Shown here in pieces: positions 53,710-62,002 of a stretch of DNA of 64,000 bases; position 1 is the first letter of the stretch; the number at the start of each line of letters is the position of its first letter. The notes beneath the pieces were generated by a model that had not been told where the DNA came from, did no database searches, and saw nothing but the letters and a program-made list of their open reading frames with translations. Source of the DNA: Streptomyces atratus (GTDB lineage Bacteria > Actinomycetota > Actinomycetes > Streptomycetales > Streptomycetaceae); the NCBI RefSeq assembly GCF_900119365.1, contig NZ_FPJO01000007.1, positions 1 to 64,000 on the forward strand, given 5' to 3'. Both the position numbers and the translations under genes were made by a program.

Positions 53710-54345
53710 ATGAGGATCACGGTGTTCGGCGCGACGGGCGGCGTCGGCCAGGAGGTCGTCCGCCAGGCGGTGGCGGCGGGCCACGAGGTGACGGCGGTGG
53801 TCCGCGACCCGGCGCGGCTGCCCGTCCCGCTCTCCGACGTACAGGTCCACACGGTCGCGCGCGTGGACGATCCGGAGGCGCTGCGTGAGGCGGTCGCGGG
53901 CCGGGACGCGGTGCTCTCCGCGCTCGGCTCGCACGGCCGGAAGGCGGACGGGGTCGCCGAGCGGCTCACCGGGGCGGTGCTGGCGGCGATGGAGGCCGAG
54001 GGGGTGCGGCGGCTGCTGGTGGTCAGCGCGGCCCCGGTCGGCCCCCGGCCGGCCGACGACCCGCTGCCGGACCGGCTGGCCCGCAAGATGATCGGGGCGA
54101 TCCTCAAGGAGGTCTACGCGGACCTGACGCGGATGGAGGCCGTACTGGCCCGGAGCACGGTGGACTGGACGTCGGTACGGCCGCCGAAGCTCACGAACGG
54201 GCCGCTGACGGGGAAGTACCGCACGGCCGTCGGCAGTACTCCGCGCAGCGGCCGGACCATCTCGCGCGCCGATGTGGCGCACGCGATGCTGGCGCTGGTC
54301 GACGACCCGGCGTCGGTGAAGCAGGGCGTGGGCGTGGCGTACTGA
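53710..54345 (+). CDS. NAD(P)-binding oxidoreductase, NmrA/SDR-like
   Basis: A 211-residue Rossmann protein. It opens MRITVFGATGGVGQEVVRQA (GxxGxxG dinucleotide motif) and has the atypical-SDR pattern LLVVSAAPVG and TSVRPPKLTNGPLTG. There is no clear Tyr-x3-Lys catalytic pair, so it may be a sensor or reductase of the NmrA/HSCARG type. ATG at 53710 with GGGAGGG upstream. Probably controlled by the divergent TetR. Confidence 0.85.
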   Translation: MRITVFGATGGVGQEVVRQAVAAGHEVTAVVRDPARLPVPLSDVQVHTVARVDDPEALREAVAGRDAVLSALGSHGRKADGVAERLTGAVLAAMEAEGVRRLLVVSAAPVGPRPADDPLPDRLARKMIGAILKEVYADLTRMEAVLARSTVDWTSVRPPKLTNGPLTGKYRTAVGSTPRSGRTISRADVAHAMLALVDDPASVKQGVGVAY

Positions 54346-54362
54346 GTGACGTACTGATGGCC

Positions 54363-55418
54363 CTACAGGCTCACGCCGACCGTCACCGGTTCGTTGACGA
54401 GCGTGACGCCGAAGGCTTCGCGGACTCCGGCGACGACCTCGCGGGCGAGCGCGAGGAGGTCCTCGGTGGTCGCCTCGCCGCGGTTGGTGAGGGCGAGGGT
54501 GTGCTTGGTGGAGATGCGGGCCGGGCCGGTGCCGTATCCCTTGGTGAAACCGGCCTTGTCGATGAGCCAGGCCGCCGAGGTCTTGACGCGTCCCCCGTCC
54601 GCGGGGAAGGCGGGGGGCGTCGTCCCGGGGCCGAGCCGGTCCTTGGCGCGGGCGAGGAACGCCTCGTACTCCGCGTCCTCCAGGATCGGGTTGGTGAAGA
54701 AGGAGCCCGCCGACCAGGAGTCGTGGTCCTCCGGGTCCAGCACCATGCCCTTGCCGGCGCGGAGCGCGAGCACCGTTTCGCGGGCGGCCGCCGCGGGCAC
54801 CCGCTCGCCCTGCTCGACGCCCATGGTGCGGGCCGTCTCGGCGTACCGCAGCGGCGCGGAGAGACCGCCCGCGTCCTCCAGCTCGAAGCGGACACGCAGC
54901 ACCACGAAACGGTCGGGTTCGGCCTTGAAACGACTGTGCCGGTACGAGAACGCGCAGTCGGCGTTCGGGATGGTGACCGTTTCCTCGGTGTGCCGGTCGT
55001 AGGCGACGACCTCCGTGACGGTGGAGGAGACCTCCTGGCCGTACGCACCGACGTTCTGGATCGGTGTCGCACCCGCGGAGCCCGGGATTCCGGCCAGGCA
55101 CTCGATGCCCGCGAGGCCGGCTTCGACGGTACGGGCCACGGCATCCGTCCAGATCTCACCGGCGGCGAGTTCCAGCGTCGTGCCGTTCAGCGCGAAGCCC
55201 TTGGTCGCGATGCGCAGGGCGGTGCCGTCGAAGCCCTTGTCGCCGATGACCAGATTGCTGCCGCCGCCGATGACGAGGAGCGGGGTGCCGCTCCCGTCGG
55301 CCTCGCGCACGGCTTCGATCACTTCGGCGTCGGTGGTCGCCGTGAGGAGGCGGGAGGCGGGGCCGCCCAGCCGGAAGGTGGTCAGGGGGGCGAGGGGGGC
55401 GTCATGGAGTTCCTGCAC
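54363..55418 (-). CDS. murB: UDP-N-acetylenolpyruvoylglucosamine reductase
   Basis: Catalyses the NADPH-dependent second step of UDP-MurNAc synthesis for peptidoglycan. The 351-residue product starts at the GTG at 55418 (VQELHDAPLAPLTTFRLGG); the frame is open 22 codons further. FAD-binding motifs GGGSNLVI and ECLAGIPGSAGATPIQNVGAYG, and the catalytic Ser region AGSFFTNPIL are present (type I MurB). It converges with the oxidoreductase gene. Confidence 0.93.
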   Translation of the reverse strand: MQELHDAPLAPLTTFRLGGPASRLLTATTDAEVIEAVREADGSGTPLLVIGGGSNLVIGDKGFDGTALRIATKGFALNGTTLELAAGEIWTDAVARTVEAGLAGIECLAGIPGSAGATPIQNVGAYGQEVSSTVTEVVAYDRHTEETVTIPNADCAFSYRHSRFKAEPDRFVVLRVRFELEDAGGLSAPLRYAETARTMGVEQGERVPAAAARETVLALRAGKGMVLDPEDHDSWSAGSFFTNPILEDAEYEAFLARAKDRLGPGTTPPAFPADGGRVKTSAAWLIDKAGFTKGYGTGPARISTKHTLALTNRGEATTEDLLALAREVVAGVREAFGVTLVNEPVTVGVSL

Positions 55419-55487
55419 GGGGACAAGGGTACGGTCCGCGCACTCACCGCTCGGGCGGGGCACGGACCGTACGTGTGGACCCATGGC

Positions 55488-56223
55488 TCAGGCGGCGACG
55501 GGGGCAAGTTTCTCGGCCACCGCGGACTCCGGGGCCGGGGTGCTGCGGCGGCGCGGGATCAGCAGGGCGACGACGACGGCCAGGGCCACCGCCGAGGCGC
55601 CGATCCAGACCGCCGGAACGGTCCCGTCCGTGAAGGCGCGCGCGGAGCCGTAGCCGCCCTGCGAGGAGAAGACCGTGGCGAGCACGGCGACCCCGAGGGC
55701 TCCGCCGACCTCGCGCAGGGCGTTGTTGGCGCCGGAGGCGATGCCCTGCTCCGCGGGGCGGACGCTGGACATCACAAGACTGGCGGCGGGCGCGAAGTAC
55801 AGGGCCGTGCCGACCCCGCCGATGATCAGGCCGGGCAGCTGCGAGGCGTACGAGGCGTCGGGCGCGATCACCATCGCGAAGAACGCGAGACCGACCGCCT
55901 GGAGGGCGAGTCCTGCGACGACCACCGGGCGACCGCCGAACCGGTCGGAGAGTATCCCCGCGACGGGCGCGACCAGCATCGGCATTCCGGTCCAGGGCAG
56001 CATCCGCAGGCCGGCCTCGGTGGGCGAGTAGCCCAGCACGCCCTGGAAGTACTGGCTGAGCAGGAAGATCGACCCGAACATGCCCAGGAACATCAGCATG
56101 CTCGCCATGTTGATCCCGAAGAACGCGCGGTCACGGAAGAGCCGCATCGGCAGCATGGGGCGCTTCGCGCGGAAGCCGTGCGGTGAGGCTGCCGCCGATC
56201 AGGGGCCCGCTGGCCACGGCCAG
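55488..56223 (-). pseudogene. MFS (DHA2-type) drug exporter remnant with internal deletion and frameshift
   Basis: The 222-residue C-terminal part (MLPMRLFRDRAFFGINMASM onward, with GLGFAPA-like ALYFAPAASLVMSSV) matches the second half of 14-TM EmrB/QacA-type exporters. Just upstream a different frame encodes LAVASGPLIGGSLT, the motif C region of the same family. About 120 residues between them are missing and the first 140 or so are absent. A truncated protein might be made from the ATG at 56156, but it would lack half of the transporter. Confidence 0.75.
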
Positions 56224-56228
56224 TCGAC

Positions 56229-56259
56229 GAGGGGCACGGCCCCGTGGACCGTGCCCCTC
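56229..56259 (-). terminator. Terminator hairpin after the dehydratase pair
   Basis: GAGGGGCACGG (56229-56239) pairs perfectly with CCGTGCCCCTC (56249-56259), 9-nt loop. It lies downstream of the MaoC-like gene on the minus strand and upstream of the MFS remnant. Confidence 0.7.
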
Positions 56260-56281
56260 ATTCCTCCCGCGCGGTACGGCC

Positions 56282-56710
56282 TCAGCCGAGCCGCAGCACG
56301 GCGCGGGACATGCCCAGCACCTTCTTGCCCTCGCTCATGGCCGTCAGGTCCACCCGCACCTGCTTGTCGTCCAGCAGGGCGGCGACCTTGGCGCTGACCT
56401 CGATCAGTGCACCCTCGTCGTCGTTCGGCACGACGACCGGCTTGGTGAACCGCACCCCGTACTCGACGACCGCACCCGGGTCACCGACCCAGTCCGTGAC
56501 GACCCGGATCGCCTCGGCCATGGTGAACATGCCATGCGCGATCACATCCGGCAGCCCGACCTCGCGGGCGAACTTCTCGTTCCAGTGGATCGGGTTGAAG
56601 TCACCGGAGGCGCCCGCGTACTGCACCAGCGCCGCCCGGGTCACCGGGAAGGACTGCGCCGGCAGCTCTGTACCGACCTCGACCGACTCGTATGCGACCT
56701 TCGCCGTCAT
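56282..56710 (-). CDS. MaoC-like (R)-3-hydroxyacyl dehydratase subunit (HadB-like)
   Basis: A 142-residue hot-dog-fold protein with the hydratase-2 motif: YAGASGDFNPIHWNEKFARE, giving the catalytic Asp and His, and IAHGMFTMAEA. In actinobacteria such a subunit pairs with a HadA-type subunit to dehydrate hydroxyacyl-ACP in fatty-acid elongation. The ATG at 56708-56710 overlaps the stop of the upstream partner by one base (TGATG). Confidence 0.85.
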   Translation of the reverse strand: MTAKVAYESVEVGTELPAQSFPVTRAALVQYAGASGDFNPIHWNEKFAREVGLPDVIAHGMFTMAEAIRVVTDWVGDPGAVVEYGVRFTKPVVVPNDDEGALIEVSAKVAALLDDKQVRVDLTAMSEGKKVLGMSRAVLRLG

Positions 56711-57162
56711 CACGCCTCCTCGGCGGCGCGCGCCACCAGCTTCGTCCACGCGGTCACGACGTGCTCACCGGACTCGTCGTGGACCTCGCCGCGGATGTCC
56801 AGGATGTCGTTGCCCGCCAAGGACTTGATGCCCTCGATCGTCGAGGTGACCGTCAGCCGGTCCCCCGCCCGGACGGGGCGCACATAGGCGAACTTCTGGT
56901 CACCGTGCACCACCCGGCTGTAGTCCAGGCCCAGCTGCGGATCCTGCACCACCTGCCCGGCGGCCTTGAAGGTGATCGAGAAGACGAAAGTCGGCGGCGC
57001 GATCACATCGCTGTGGCCGAACGCCTTGGCGGCCTCCGGGTCGACGTACACCGGATTCGGGTCGCCCACCGCCTCGGCGAACTCGCGGATCTTCTCCCGG
57101 CCGACCTCGTACGGCGGGGTGGGCGGATAGGTCCGCCCGACGAAGGACTGGTCGAGCGCCAT
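56710..57162 (-). CDS. MaoC-like dehydratase, N-terminal-type subunit (HadA-like)
   Basis: A 150-residue hot-dog protein starting MALDQSFVGRTYPPTPPYEV, with IREFAEAVGDPNPVYVD and FVFSITF typical of the FAS1-DH-like MaoC N-terminal family. It lacks the catalytic Asp/His pair and is expected to stabilise or select substrate for its partner encoded next. The pair sits downstream of rpmG as in mycobacteria and streptomycetes. Confidence 0.85.
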   Translation of the reverse strand: MALDQSFVGRTYPPTPPYEVGREKIREFAEAVGDPNPVYVDPEAAKAFGHSDVIAPPTFVFSITFKAAGQVVQDPQLGLDYSRVVHGDQKFAYVRPVRAGDRLTVTSTIEGIKSLAGNDILDIRGEVHDESGEHVVTAWTKLVARAAEEA

Positions 57163-57220
57163 GGGCTCGCTACCTCCTGATGAAAGATGAACAGGCCGAA
57201 GAACAGCCTTAATACAACGA

Positions 57221-57253
57221 CACGAGGCCGCCCCCAGTGGGGACGGCCTCGTG
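57221..57253 (-). terminator. Terminator after rpmG
   Basis: CACGAGGCCG (57221-57230) pairs with CGGCCTCGTG (57244-57253), with CCCC/GGGG inside. It sits just after rpmG and before hadA. Confidence 0.7.
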
Positions 57254-57265
57254 TACGAGCCTGAT

Positions 57266-57430
57266 TCAGCGCGTTTCGCGGTGCGCGGTGTGCGAGTTGC
57301 AGCGCGGGCAGTGCTTCTTCATCTCAAGACGGTCCGGGTTGTTACGCCGGTTCTTCTTGGTGATGTAGTTCCGCTCCTTGCACTCCACGCAGGCCAGCGT
57401 GATCTTCGGGCGGACGTCGGTGGCAGCCAC
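57266..57430 (-). CDS. rpmG: 50S ribosomal protein L33, zinc-binding form (bL33)
   Basis: A 54-residue protein from the GTG at 57430: [20 protein letters not shown], with CVEC and a later CPRC giving the four zinc cysteines. Streptomycetes carry several L33 paralogues, and this is the zinc form next to tRNA-Met/tRNA-Thr. Upstream in-frame codons show no conservation. Confidence 0.94.
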
Positions 57431-57519
57431 GTGAGTGCTCCTTGGACGGACGGATGGACGGATGAACGCAAAAAAGAGTAGCCGATCGAAGGACCGACCC
57501 CACAATCGGCTACCGTAAG

Positions 57520-57592
57520 TAGCGGTGACCGGACTTGAACCGGTGACACAGCGATTATGAGCCGCTTGCTCTACCGACTGAGCTACACCGCT
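57520..57592 (-). tRNA. tRNA-Met, elongator (anticodon CAT)
   Basis: 73-nt cloverleaf on the minus strand: AGCGGTG acceptor paired with CACCGCT, anticodon loop CTCATAA and T arm GGTTCAAGTCC. It starts with an A1-T72 pair, typical of an elongator rather than initiator tRNA-Met. CCA is not encoded. Confidence 0.95.
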
Positions 57593-57607
57593 TTGATGAA
57601 TGAGTCC

Positions 57608-57623
57608 CCCCGCCGAAGCGGGG
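57608..57623 (-). terminator. UUCG hairpin between tRNA-Thr and tRNA-Met
   Basis: On the minus strand CCCCGC-TTCG-GCGGGG, a stable tetraloop hairpin between the two tRNA genes; a processing signal or partial terminator. Confidence 0.5.
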
Positions 57624-57638
57624 TTTCCCGATCACCAG

Positions 57639-57711
57639 AGCCCCAATGCGGAATCGAACCGCAGACCTTCTCCTTACCATGGAGACGCTCTACCGACTGA
57701 GCTATTGGGGC
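57639..57711 (-). tRNA. tRNA-Thr (anticodon GGT)
   Basis: 73-nt cloverleaf on the minus strand: GCCCCAA acceptor paired with TTGGGGC, anticodon loop ATGGTAA and T arm GGTTCGATTCC. CCA is not encoded. First gene of the tRNA-Thr/tRNA-Met/rpmG group. Confidence 0.95.
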
Positions 57712-57793
57712 GAGCGATGAAGACATTACACGGTCTCTCGCCGATCGCCCAAATCCGTTTCGGAGCCCCGCCCACCGGCCTTGATCGGTACCC

Positions 57794-57848
57794 CGCCGCT
57801 CGGGCGGCCGACGGGCCCCGGGACCGCCCGTCGGCCGCCCGAGCGGCG
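57794..57848. repeat. Perfect 23-bp hairpin in the divergent gap before the amidohydrolase gene
   Basis: Arms 57794-57816 and 57826-57848 are exact inverse complements around a 9-nt loop. The gap 57712-58011 lies between the minus-strand tRNA-Thr and the plus-strand amidohydrolase, so a terminator is not expected. No other feature was seen in the 300 nt. Confidence 0.7.
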
Positions 57849-58011
57849 CCTCGGCCTCCCCACGGGGCACCGCCGCCACGGCCGCACACCGCCGCCCCAC
57901 GCGCCCCCAGGGCCACACCGGTACGACTATTTCGCTCCTCCTCGAACCTGGCCGAACACGCCCCTAGGCTCGACTCACTCTGCGTGATCTTGTCCCTTTC
58001 CCTGGAGCGCG

Positions 58012-59313
58012 ATGCCCGACAGCCAGCCGTGGCAGCCGGACGACCACGCCGCCGACGCGGCCGGGCCGACCAGCAGTCCCGACACCGCCGACCCGGCCGG
58101 GAACGGCCTGGTGCTCTGCGGCGCCCGTCTCACCGACGGCCGCGTCGTGGACGTACGGCTCGGCGGCGGCCGCATCGAGGCCGTCGGCACCGCGGGCAGC
58201 CTGACCGCATCCGGTCCGCGACTGGACCTGCGCGGCTATCTGCTGCTTCCCGCCCCCGCCGACCCCCACGCCCACAGCGACACCGCGCTCACCGCCGGCG
58301 GCACCGGCCCCGACGCCCCCGGACCGGTGTCGCACCGCCCGGAGGACATCCGCCGCCGCGCCACCGAGGCCGCCCTGCTGCAGCTCGGGCACGGCGCCAC
58401 GGCGCTGCGCTCGCACGTGCGGATCGGGGACGTCCAGGGCCTCGCCTCGCTCGAAGCCGTGCTCCAGGCACGCCACTCGCTGCGCGGTCTGGCCGATCTG
58501 ACCACGGTCGCCGTGCCCCGGCTGCTCACCGGCGTCGCGGGCGCCGACAACCTGGCCATGCTGCGCGACGCGGTGAAGCTGGGGGCCGACGCGGTCGGCG
58601 GCTGCCCTGACCTCGACCCGGACCCGGCGGGGTACGCGGAGGCCGTCCTGGAGGTCGCCGCCGAGCAGGGCTGCCCGGTCGATCTGCACACGGACGGCGA
58701 CGATCCGGCCCGGCTCGGCCGGCTGGCCGCCATGGCCGGAGGGTTGCGGCCCGGCGTCTCCCTCGGCCCGTGCGCCGGCCTCTCCCGGCTTCCCCCGCAG
58801 GCCGCGGGCCGCGCCGCCGACCAGCTGGCCGCGGCCGGGGTGACGGTCATCTGCCTCCCTCAGGGCGGCTGTTGCGGCGTGGAGGACCGGGGCACCGCGC
58901 CCGTACGGCTGCTGCGGTCGGCCGGGGTGCGGGTCGCGGCGGGCAGCGGGGCGCTGCGGGACGTCGCGAACCCCGTGGGCCGCGGTGACCCCCTGGAGGC
59001 CGCCTATCTACTCGCCTCGCAGCACGCACTGCCCGCCACGGAGGCGTACGAGGCGGTGTCCTCGGTCGCCAGGGCGGCGACGGGGCTGCCCGGGGTCAGG
59101 GTCGAGGCGGGCTTCCCGGCCGAGCTCCTGGCCGTGCGCGGGGACCAGCTCCCCGGCGCGCTCTCGCTCGCGTACAGCCGGATCGTGGTACATCGCGGCC
59201 GGGTGGTGGCGCGGACGAGCGCGGTGCGCGAGTACTGCGAATCCGAGACCGTCGTCGCCCTCGATCTGCCTCGCCAGGGAAGGCCGGGTTCCGGTCCGTG
59301 CGGCGGGCCCTGA
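58012..59313 (+). CDS. Amidohydrolase family protein, cytosine-deaminase-like
   Basis: A 433-residue protein of the amidohydrolase superfamily. LLLPAPADPHAHSD gives the first HxH metal pair, and DLHTDG, AGSGALRDVANPVGRGDPLEAAYL and EAGFPAELLAV follow the cytosine-deaminase-like order. The His normally found in the HC strand appears replaced (SLGPCAGL), and the metal/catalytic Asp before RD is not obvious (AAGSGALRD for GTDNVRD). It may be inactive or use another chemistry. The first 30 residues are a disordered extension. Confidence 0.75.
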   Translation: MPDSQPWQPDDHAADAAGPTSSPDTADPAGNGLVLCGARLTDGRVVDVRLGGGRIEAVGTAGSLTASGPRLDLRGYLLLPAPADPHAHSDTALTAGGTGPDAPGPVSHRPEDIRRRATEAALLQLGHGATALRSHVRIGDVQGLASLEAVLQARHSLRGLADLTTVAVPRLLTGVAGADNLAMLRDAVKLGADAVGGCPDLDPDPAGYAEAVLEVAAEQGCPVDLHTDGDDPARLGRLAAMAGGLRPGVSLGPCAGLSRLPPQAAGRAADQLAAAGVTVICLPQGGCCGVEDRGTAPVRLLRSAGVRVAAGSGALRDVANPVGRGDPLEAAYLLASQHALPATEAYEAVSSVARAATGLPGVRVEAGFPAELLAVRGDQLPGALSLAYSRIVVHRGRVVARTSAVREYCESETVVALDLPRQGRPGSGPCGGP

Positions 59314-59347
59314 GCGCGGTGGGCCGTCGCGGCGTACGGTCGTGAGC

Positions 59348-60007
59348 ATGCGCATTGTCATTGCAGGTGGACATGGTCAGATCGCGCTGCGGCTGGAGCG
59401 GCTGCTCGCCGCGCGCGGGGACGAAGCCGTGGGCGTCATCCGCAATCCGGACCAGGTCGAGGACCTCCGGGCGGCGGGTGCCGAGCCGGTGGTCCTGGAC
59501 CTCGAATCCGCCTCCGTGGAGGAGGTGGCACAGGTGCTGCAGGGCGCCGACGCGGCGGTCTTCGCGGCCGGTGCGGGCCCGGACAGCGGCTCGGCACGCA
59601 AGGAGACGGTGGACCGCGGGGCGGCGGTGCTGTTCGCGGACGCGGCGGAACGGGCGGGCGTACGGCGCTACGTCGTGGTCTCGTCGATGGGCGCCGACCC
59701 CGACCATCGGGGCGACGAGGTCTTCGACGCGTATCTGCGGGCCAAGGGCGCCGCGGACGCGTATGTGCGCTCCAGGTCATCCACGCTCGACTGGACGATC
59801 CTGCGCCCCGGCATGCTGACGAACGACGCGGGCACGGGGGAAGTCCTGCTGACCGCGTCGACCGGGCGGGGGCCGGTGCCGCGCGACGACGTGGCGGCAG
59901 CGCTGCTGGAGCTGCTGGAGACCCCGGCGACGGCGGGCCTGACGCTGGAACTCATCTCGGGGAACGTGCCGGTGTCGGTCGCGGTGAAGGACATCGCGGG
60001 GAACTGA
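59348..60007 (+). CDS. NAD(P)-binding oxidoreductase, SDR/NmrA-like
   Basis: A 219-residue Rossmann protein, MRIVIAGGHGQIALRLERLL, with the atypical GGxGQI dinucleotide motif, VFAAGAGPDSGS, YVVVSSMGA and TILRPGMLTN. It resembles the YwnB/YtfG-like NAD(P)-binding family. Different from the TetR-controlled gene at 53710, although related in fold. It starts 34 nt after the amidohydrolase, so it could be co-transcribed. Confidence 0.85.
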   Translation: MRIVIAGGHGQIALRLERLLAARGDEAVGVIRNPDQVEDLRAAGAEPVVLDLESASVEEVAQVLQGADAAVFAAGAGPDSGSARKETVDRGAAVLFADAAERAGVRRYVVVSSMGADPDHRGDEVFDAYLRAKGAADAYVRSRSSTLDWTILRPGMLTNDAGTGEVLLTASTGRGPVPRDDVAAALLELLETPATAGLTLELISGNVPVSVAVKDIAGN

Positions 60008-60028
60008 CCGGGCGGGGGCCCTTCGGGA

Positions 60029-60478
60029 TCAGGCGCCCGGTGCCGGGCGGACGGTGATGCCGTGGCGCTCCAGCAGCGCGGCGGTGACGCCGTCGCCCTC
60101 GCGGAGCGCGCCCGTGAACGTACCGTCGTAGACCGTTCCGCGCCCGCAGGAAGGGCTGCGCGCCATCAGCAGCGCCTCGGTGCACCCGGTCCGGCGCGCG
60201 GCCTCCAGGGCCCGTTCCGCGCCGTCCACGAACTCCTCCGTCACGTCGTGCCCGCTGTCGTCGACGACGCGGGCACGGCCGTCCAGTACGTCGTGGCCGT
60301 CGCCGCCGGTGATCTCGGCGGGGCGGCGCGGGGTGGGCAGTCCGGCGGAGACCTCGGGGCAGAAGGCCACGGGGCGGCGGTCGCCGATGGCCGCGGTCAC
60401 CGCGTCGGAGGCCTTGCCCCGGCCGTCGAAGCGGCAGGGCACTCCCTGCAGGCAGGCGCTGACCAGTACGGATTCCAT
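60029..60478 (-). CDS. DUF523 family protein
   Basis: A 149-residue protein with the DUF523 pattern: VSACLQGVPCRFDG, FCPEVSAGLPTPR, ARVVDDSGHDVTEEFVDGAE and LMARSPSCGRGTVYDG. Conserved cysteines suggest a metal or cluster site. Function is not known with certainty; some members are linked to thiouracil-type desulfidase activity. Start ATG at 60478; it converges with the oxidoreductase gene. Confidence 0.85.
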   Translation of the reverse strand: MESVLVSACLQGVPCRFDGRGKASDAVTAAIGDRRPVAFCPEVSAGLPTPRRPAEITGGDGHDVLDGRARVVDDSGHDVTEEFVDGAERALEAARRTGCTEALLMARSPSCGRGTVYDGTFTGALREGDGVTAALLERHGITVRPAPGA

Positions 60479-60508
60479 GTTCGCGGCCCCTCGCAACAGA
60501 AAACAAAG

Positions 60509-60535
60509 AAGGCCCCTGCCTGAGACAGGGGCCTT
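60509..60535 (-). terminator. Rho-independent terminator after tRNA-Tyr
   Basis: AAGGCCCCTG (60509-60518) pairs with CAGGGGCCTT (60526-60535); on the minus strand TCTTTGTTTTC follows. It lies just after tRNA-Tyr. Confidence 0.85.
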
Positions 60536-60541
60536 ACCATG

Positions 60542-60623
<82 letters not shown>

Positions 60624-60852
60624 GGGGATTGCTGCCGTGAGACCCGCTTTTCGGCGGTGCTCTCTGGCAACGACGTAAACGATACCCGATGCCCGGGGGT
60701 GCTTCGCCACCGGATTGATCAGCGGCCCGATCGGGCGCGGGTGGCCAAAGGCTGTCCCGTTTAGGCTTTGATCGGCGTCGCGGGGCCGGCAGGCCCGCCG
60801 CCATCTGTATGCACCCCCGTTTCCGCATCCCCGATACAAGGAGCCACACGTC

Positions 60853-61341
60853 ATGGCCGACTCCAGTTTCGACATCGTCTCGAAGGTCGAGCGGCAGGAG
60901 GTCGACAACGCCCTCAACCAGGCCGCCAAGGAAATCTCGCAGCGTTACGACTTCAAGGGCACCAACGCCTCGATCTCCTGGTCCGGCGAGAAGATCCTGA
61001 TGGAGGCGAACGGCGAGGAGCGGGTCAAGGCGATCCTCGACATCTTCCAGTCCAAGCTGATCAAGCGCGGCATCTCACTGAAGTCGCTGGACGCGGGCGA
61101 GCCGCAGCTGTCCGGCAAGGAGTACAAGATCTTCGCCACCATCGAGGAGGGCATCTCCCAGGAGAACGCCAAGAAGGTGGCGAAGATCATTCGCGACGAG
61201 GGTCCCAAGGGCGTCAAGGCCCAGGTCCAGGGCGACGAGCTGCGGGTCAGCTCGAAGAGCCGGGACGACCTGCAGGCCGTGCAGGCGCTGCTGAAGGGCC
61301 AGGACTTCGACTTCGCCGTGCAGTTCGTGAACTACCGGTAG
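60853..61341 (+). CDS. YajQ family nucleotide-binding protein
   Basis: A 162-residue UPF0234/YajQ protein: [46 protein letters not shown] and a C-terminal [10 protein letters not shown]. Members in proteobacteria bind c-di-GMP or tRNA/nucleotides and affect gene expression; the role in streptomycetes is not settled. GGAGCC lies upstream of the ATG. Confidence 0.92.
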   Translation: MADSSFDIVSKVERQEVDNALNQAAKEISQRYDFKGTNASISWSGEKILMEANGEERVKAILDIFQSKLIKRGISLKSLDAGEPQLSGKEYKIFATIEEGISQENAKKVAKIIRDEGPKGVKAQVQGDELRVSSKSRDDLQAVQALLKGQDFDFAVQFVNYR

Positions 61342-61357
61342 GTCCCGCCTTTTCGGT

Positions 61358-61385
61358 GTGCGGAGCGGGACGCGCCGCTCCGCAC
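61358..61385 (+). terminator. Terminator after yajQ
   Basis: GTGCGGAGCGG (61358-61368) pairs perfectly with CCGCTCCGCAC (61375-61385), loop 6 nt, directly after the yajQ stop. Confidence 0.75.
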
Positions 61386-61500
61386 CCGGGGTGCGATGTC
61401 CGAAAATCGCCGGTCGCGACGGTGCGGGGCACGCAGACTTGTCCGTGTCGGGCGACGATCCGGTCGAATCCCGGCATGACGTGCAGGAAAGGGACGAGTC

Positions 61501-62001
61501 ATGACCATGTACGCAACGGTCGACAGCCCGCTGGGTGAACTGCTGCTGGTCGGCGAGGAGGCCACCGGCGGGGTGGCGCTCGCCTCGCTCTCGCTGCCCG
61601 GCCAGAAGGGCGCCGCGGTCGTCCAGGACGGGTGGGTCCACGCACCGGAGGCCTTCGCGGGGATCGCCGCCCAGCTGCGGGAGTACTTCGCGGGGCGGCT
61701 GACCCGCTTCGACATCGCGTACGCGGACGGCGTGGGCACCGACTTCCAGCGCCGGGTGTGGGCCGCCCTGGACACCGTCCCGTACGGGGAGACCGTGTCG
61801 TACGGCGAGATCGCCGACCGCGTCGGCACCTCGGCGGCGGGGGTACGGGCCGTGGGGACGGCGATCGGGCGCAATCCGCTGCTGATCGTGCGGCCGTGCC
61901 ACCGGGTGATCGGCGCGGACGGGGCGCTGCGGGGGTACGCGGGCGGTCTGGAGCGCAAGGAGCGGCTGCTGGGGCTGGAAGGCGTCCTGGCGGTGCGCTG
62001 A
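61501..62001 (+). CDS. ogt: Methylated-DNA-protein cysteine methyltransferase
   Basis: Suicide repair protein that removes alkyl groups from O6-alkylguanine. The 166-residue product has an Ada/Ogt-type N-terminal domain, the DNA-binding FQRRVWAALDTVPYGETVSYG helix-turn-helix region and the active site PCHRVI with the acceptor Cys. The next gene, an AlkB-like dioxygenase, starts 1 nt after its stop, so the pair forms an alkylation-repair operon. Confidence 0.93.
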   Translation: MTMYATVDSPLGELLLVGEEATGGVALASLSLPGQKGAAVVQDGWVHAPEAFAGIAAQLREYFAGRLTRFDIAYADGVGTDFQRRVWAALDTVPYGETVSYGEIADRVGTSAAGVRAVGTAIGRNPLLIVRPCHRVIGADGALRGYAGGLERKERLLGLEGVLAVR

Positions 62002-62002
62002 G

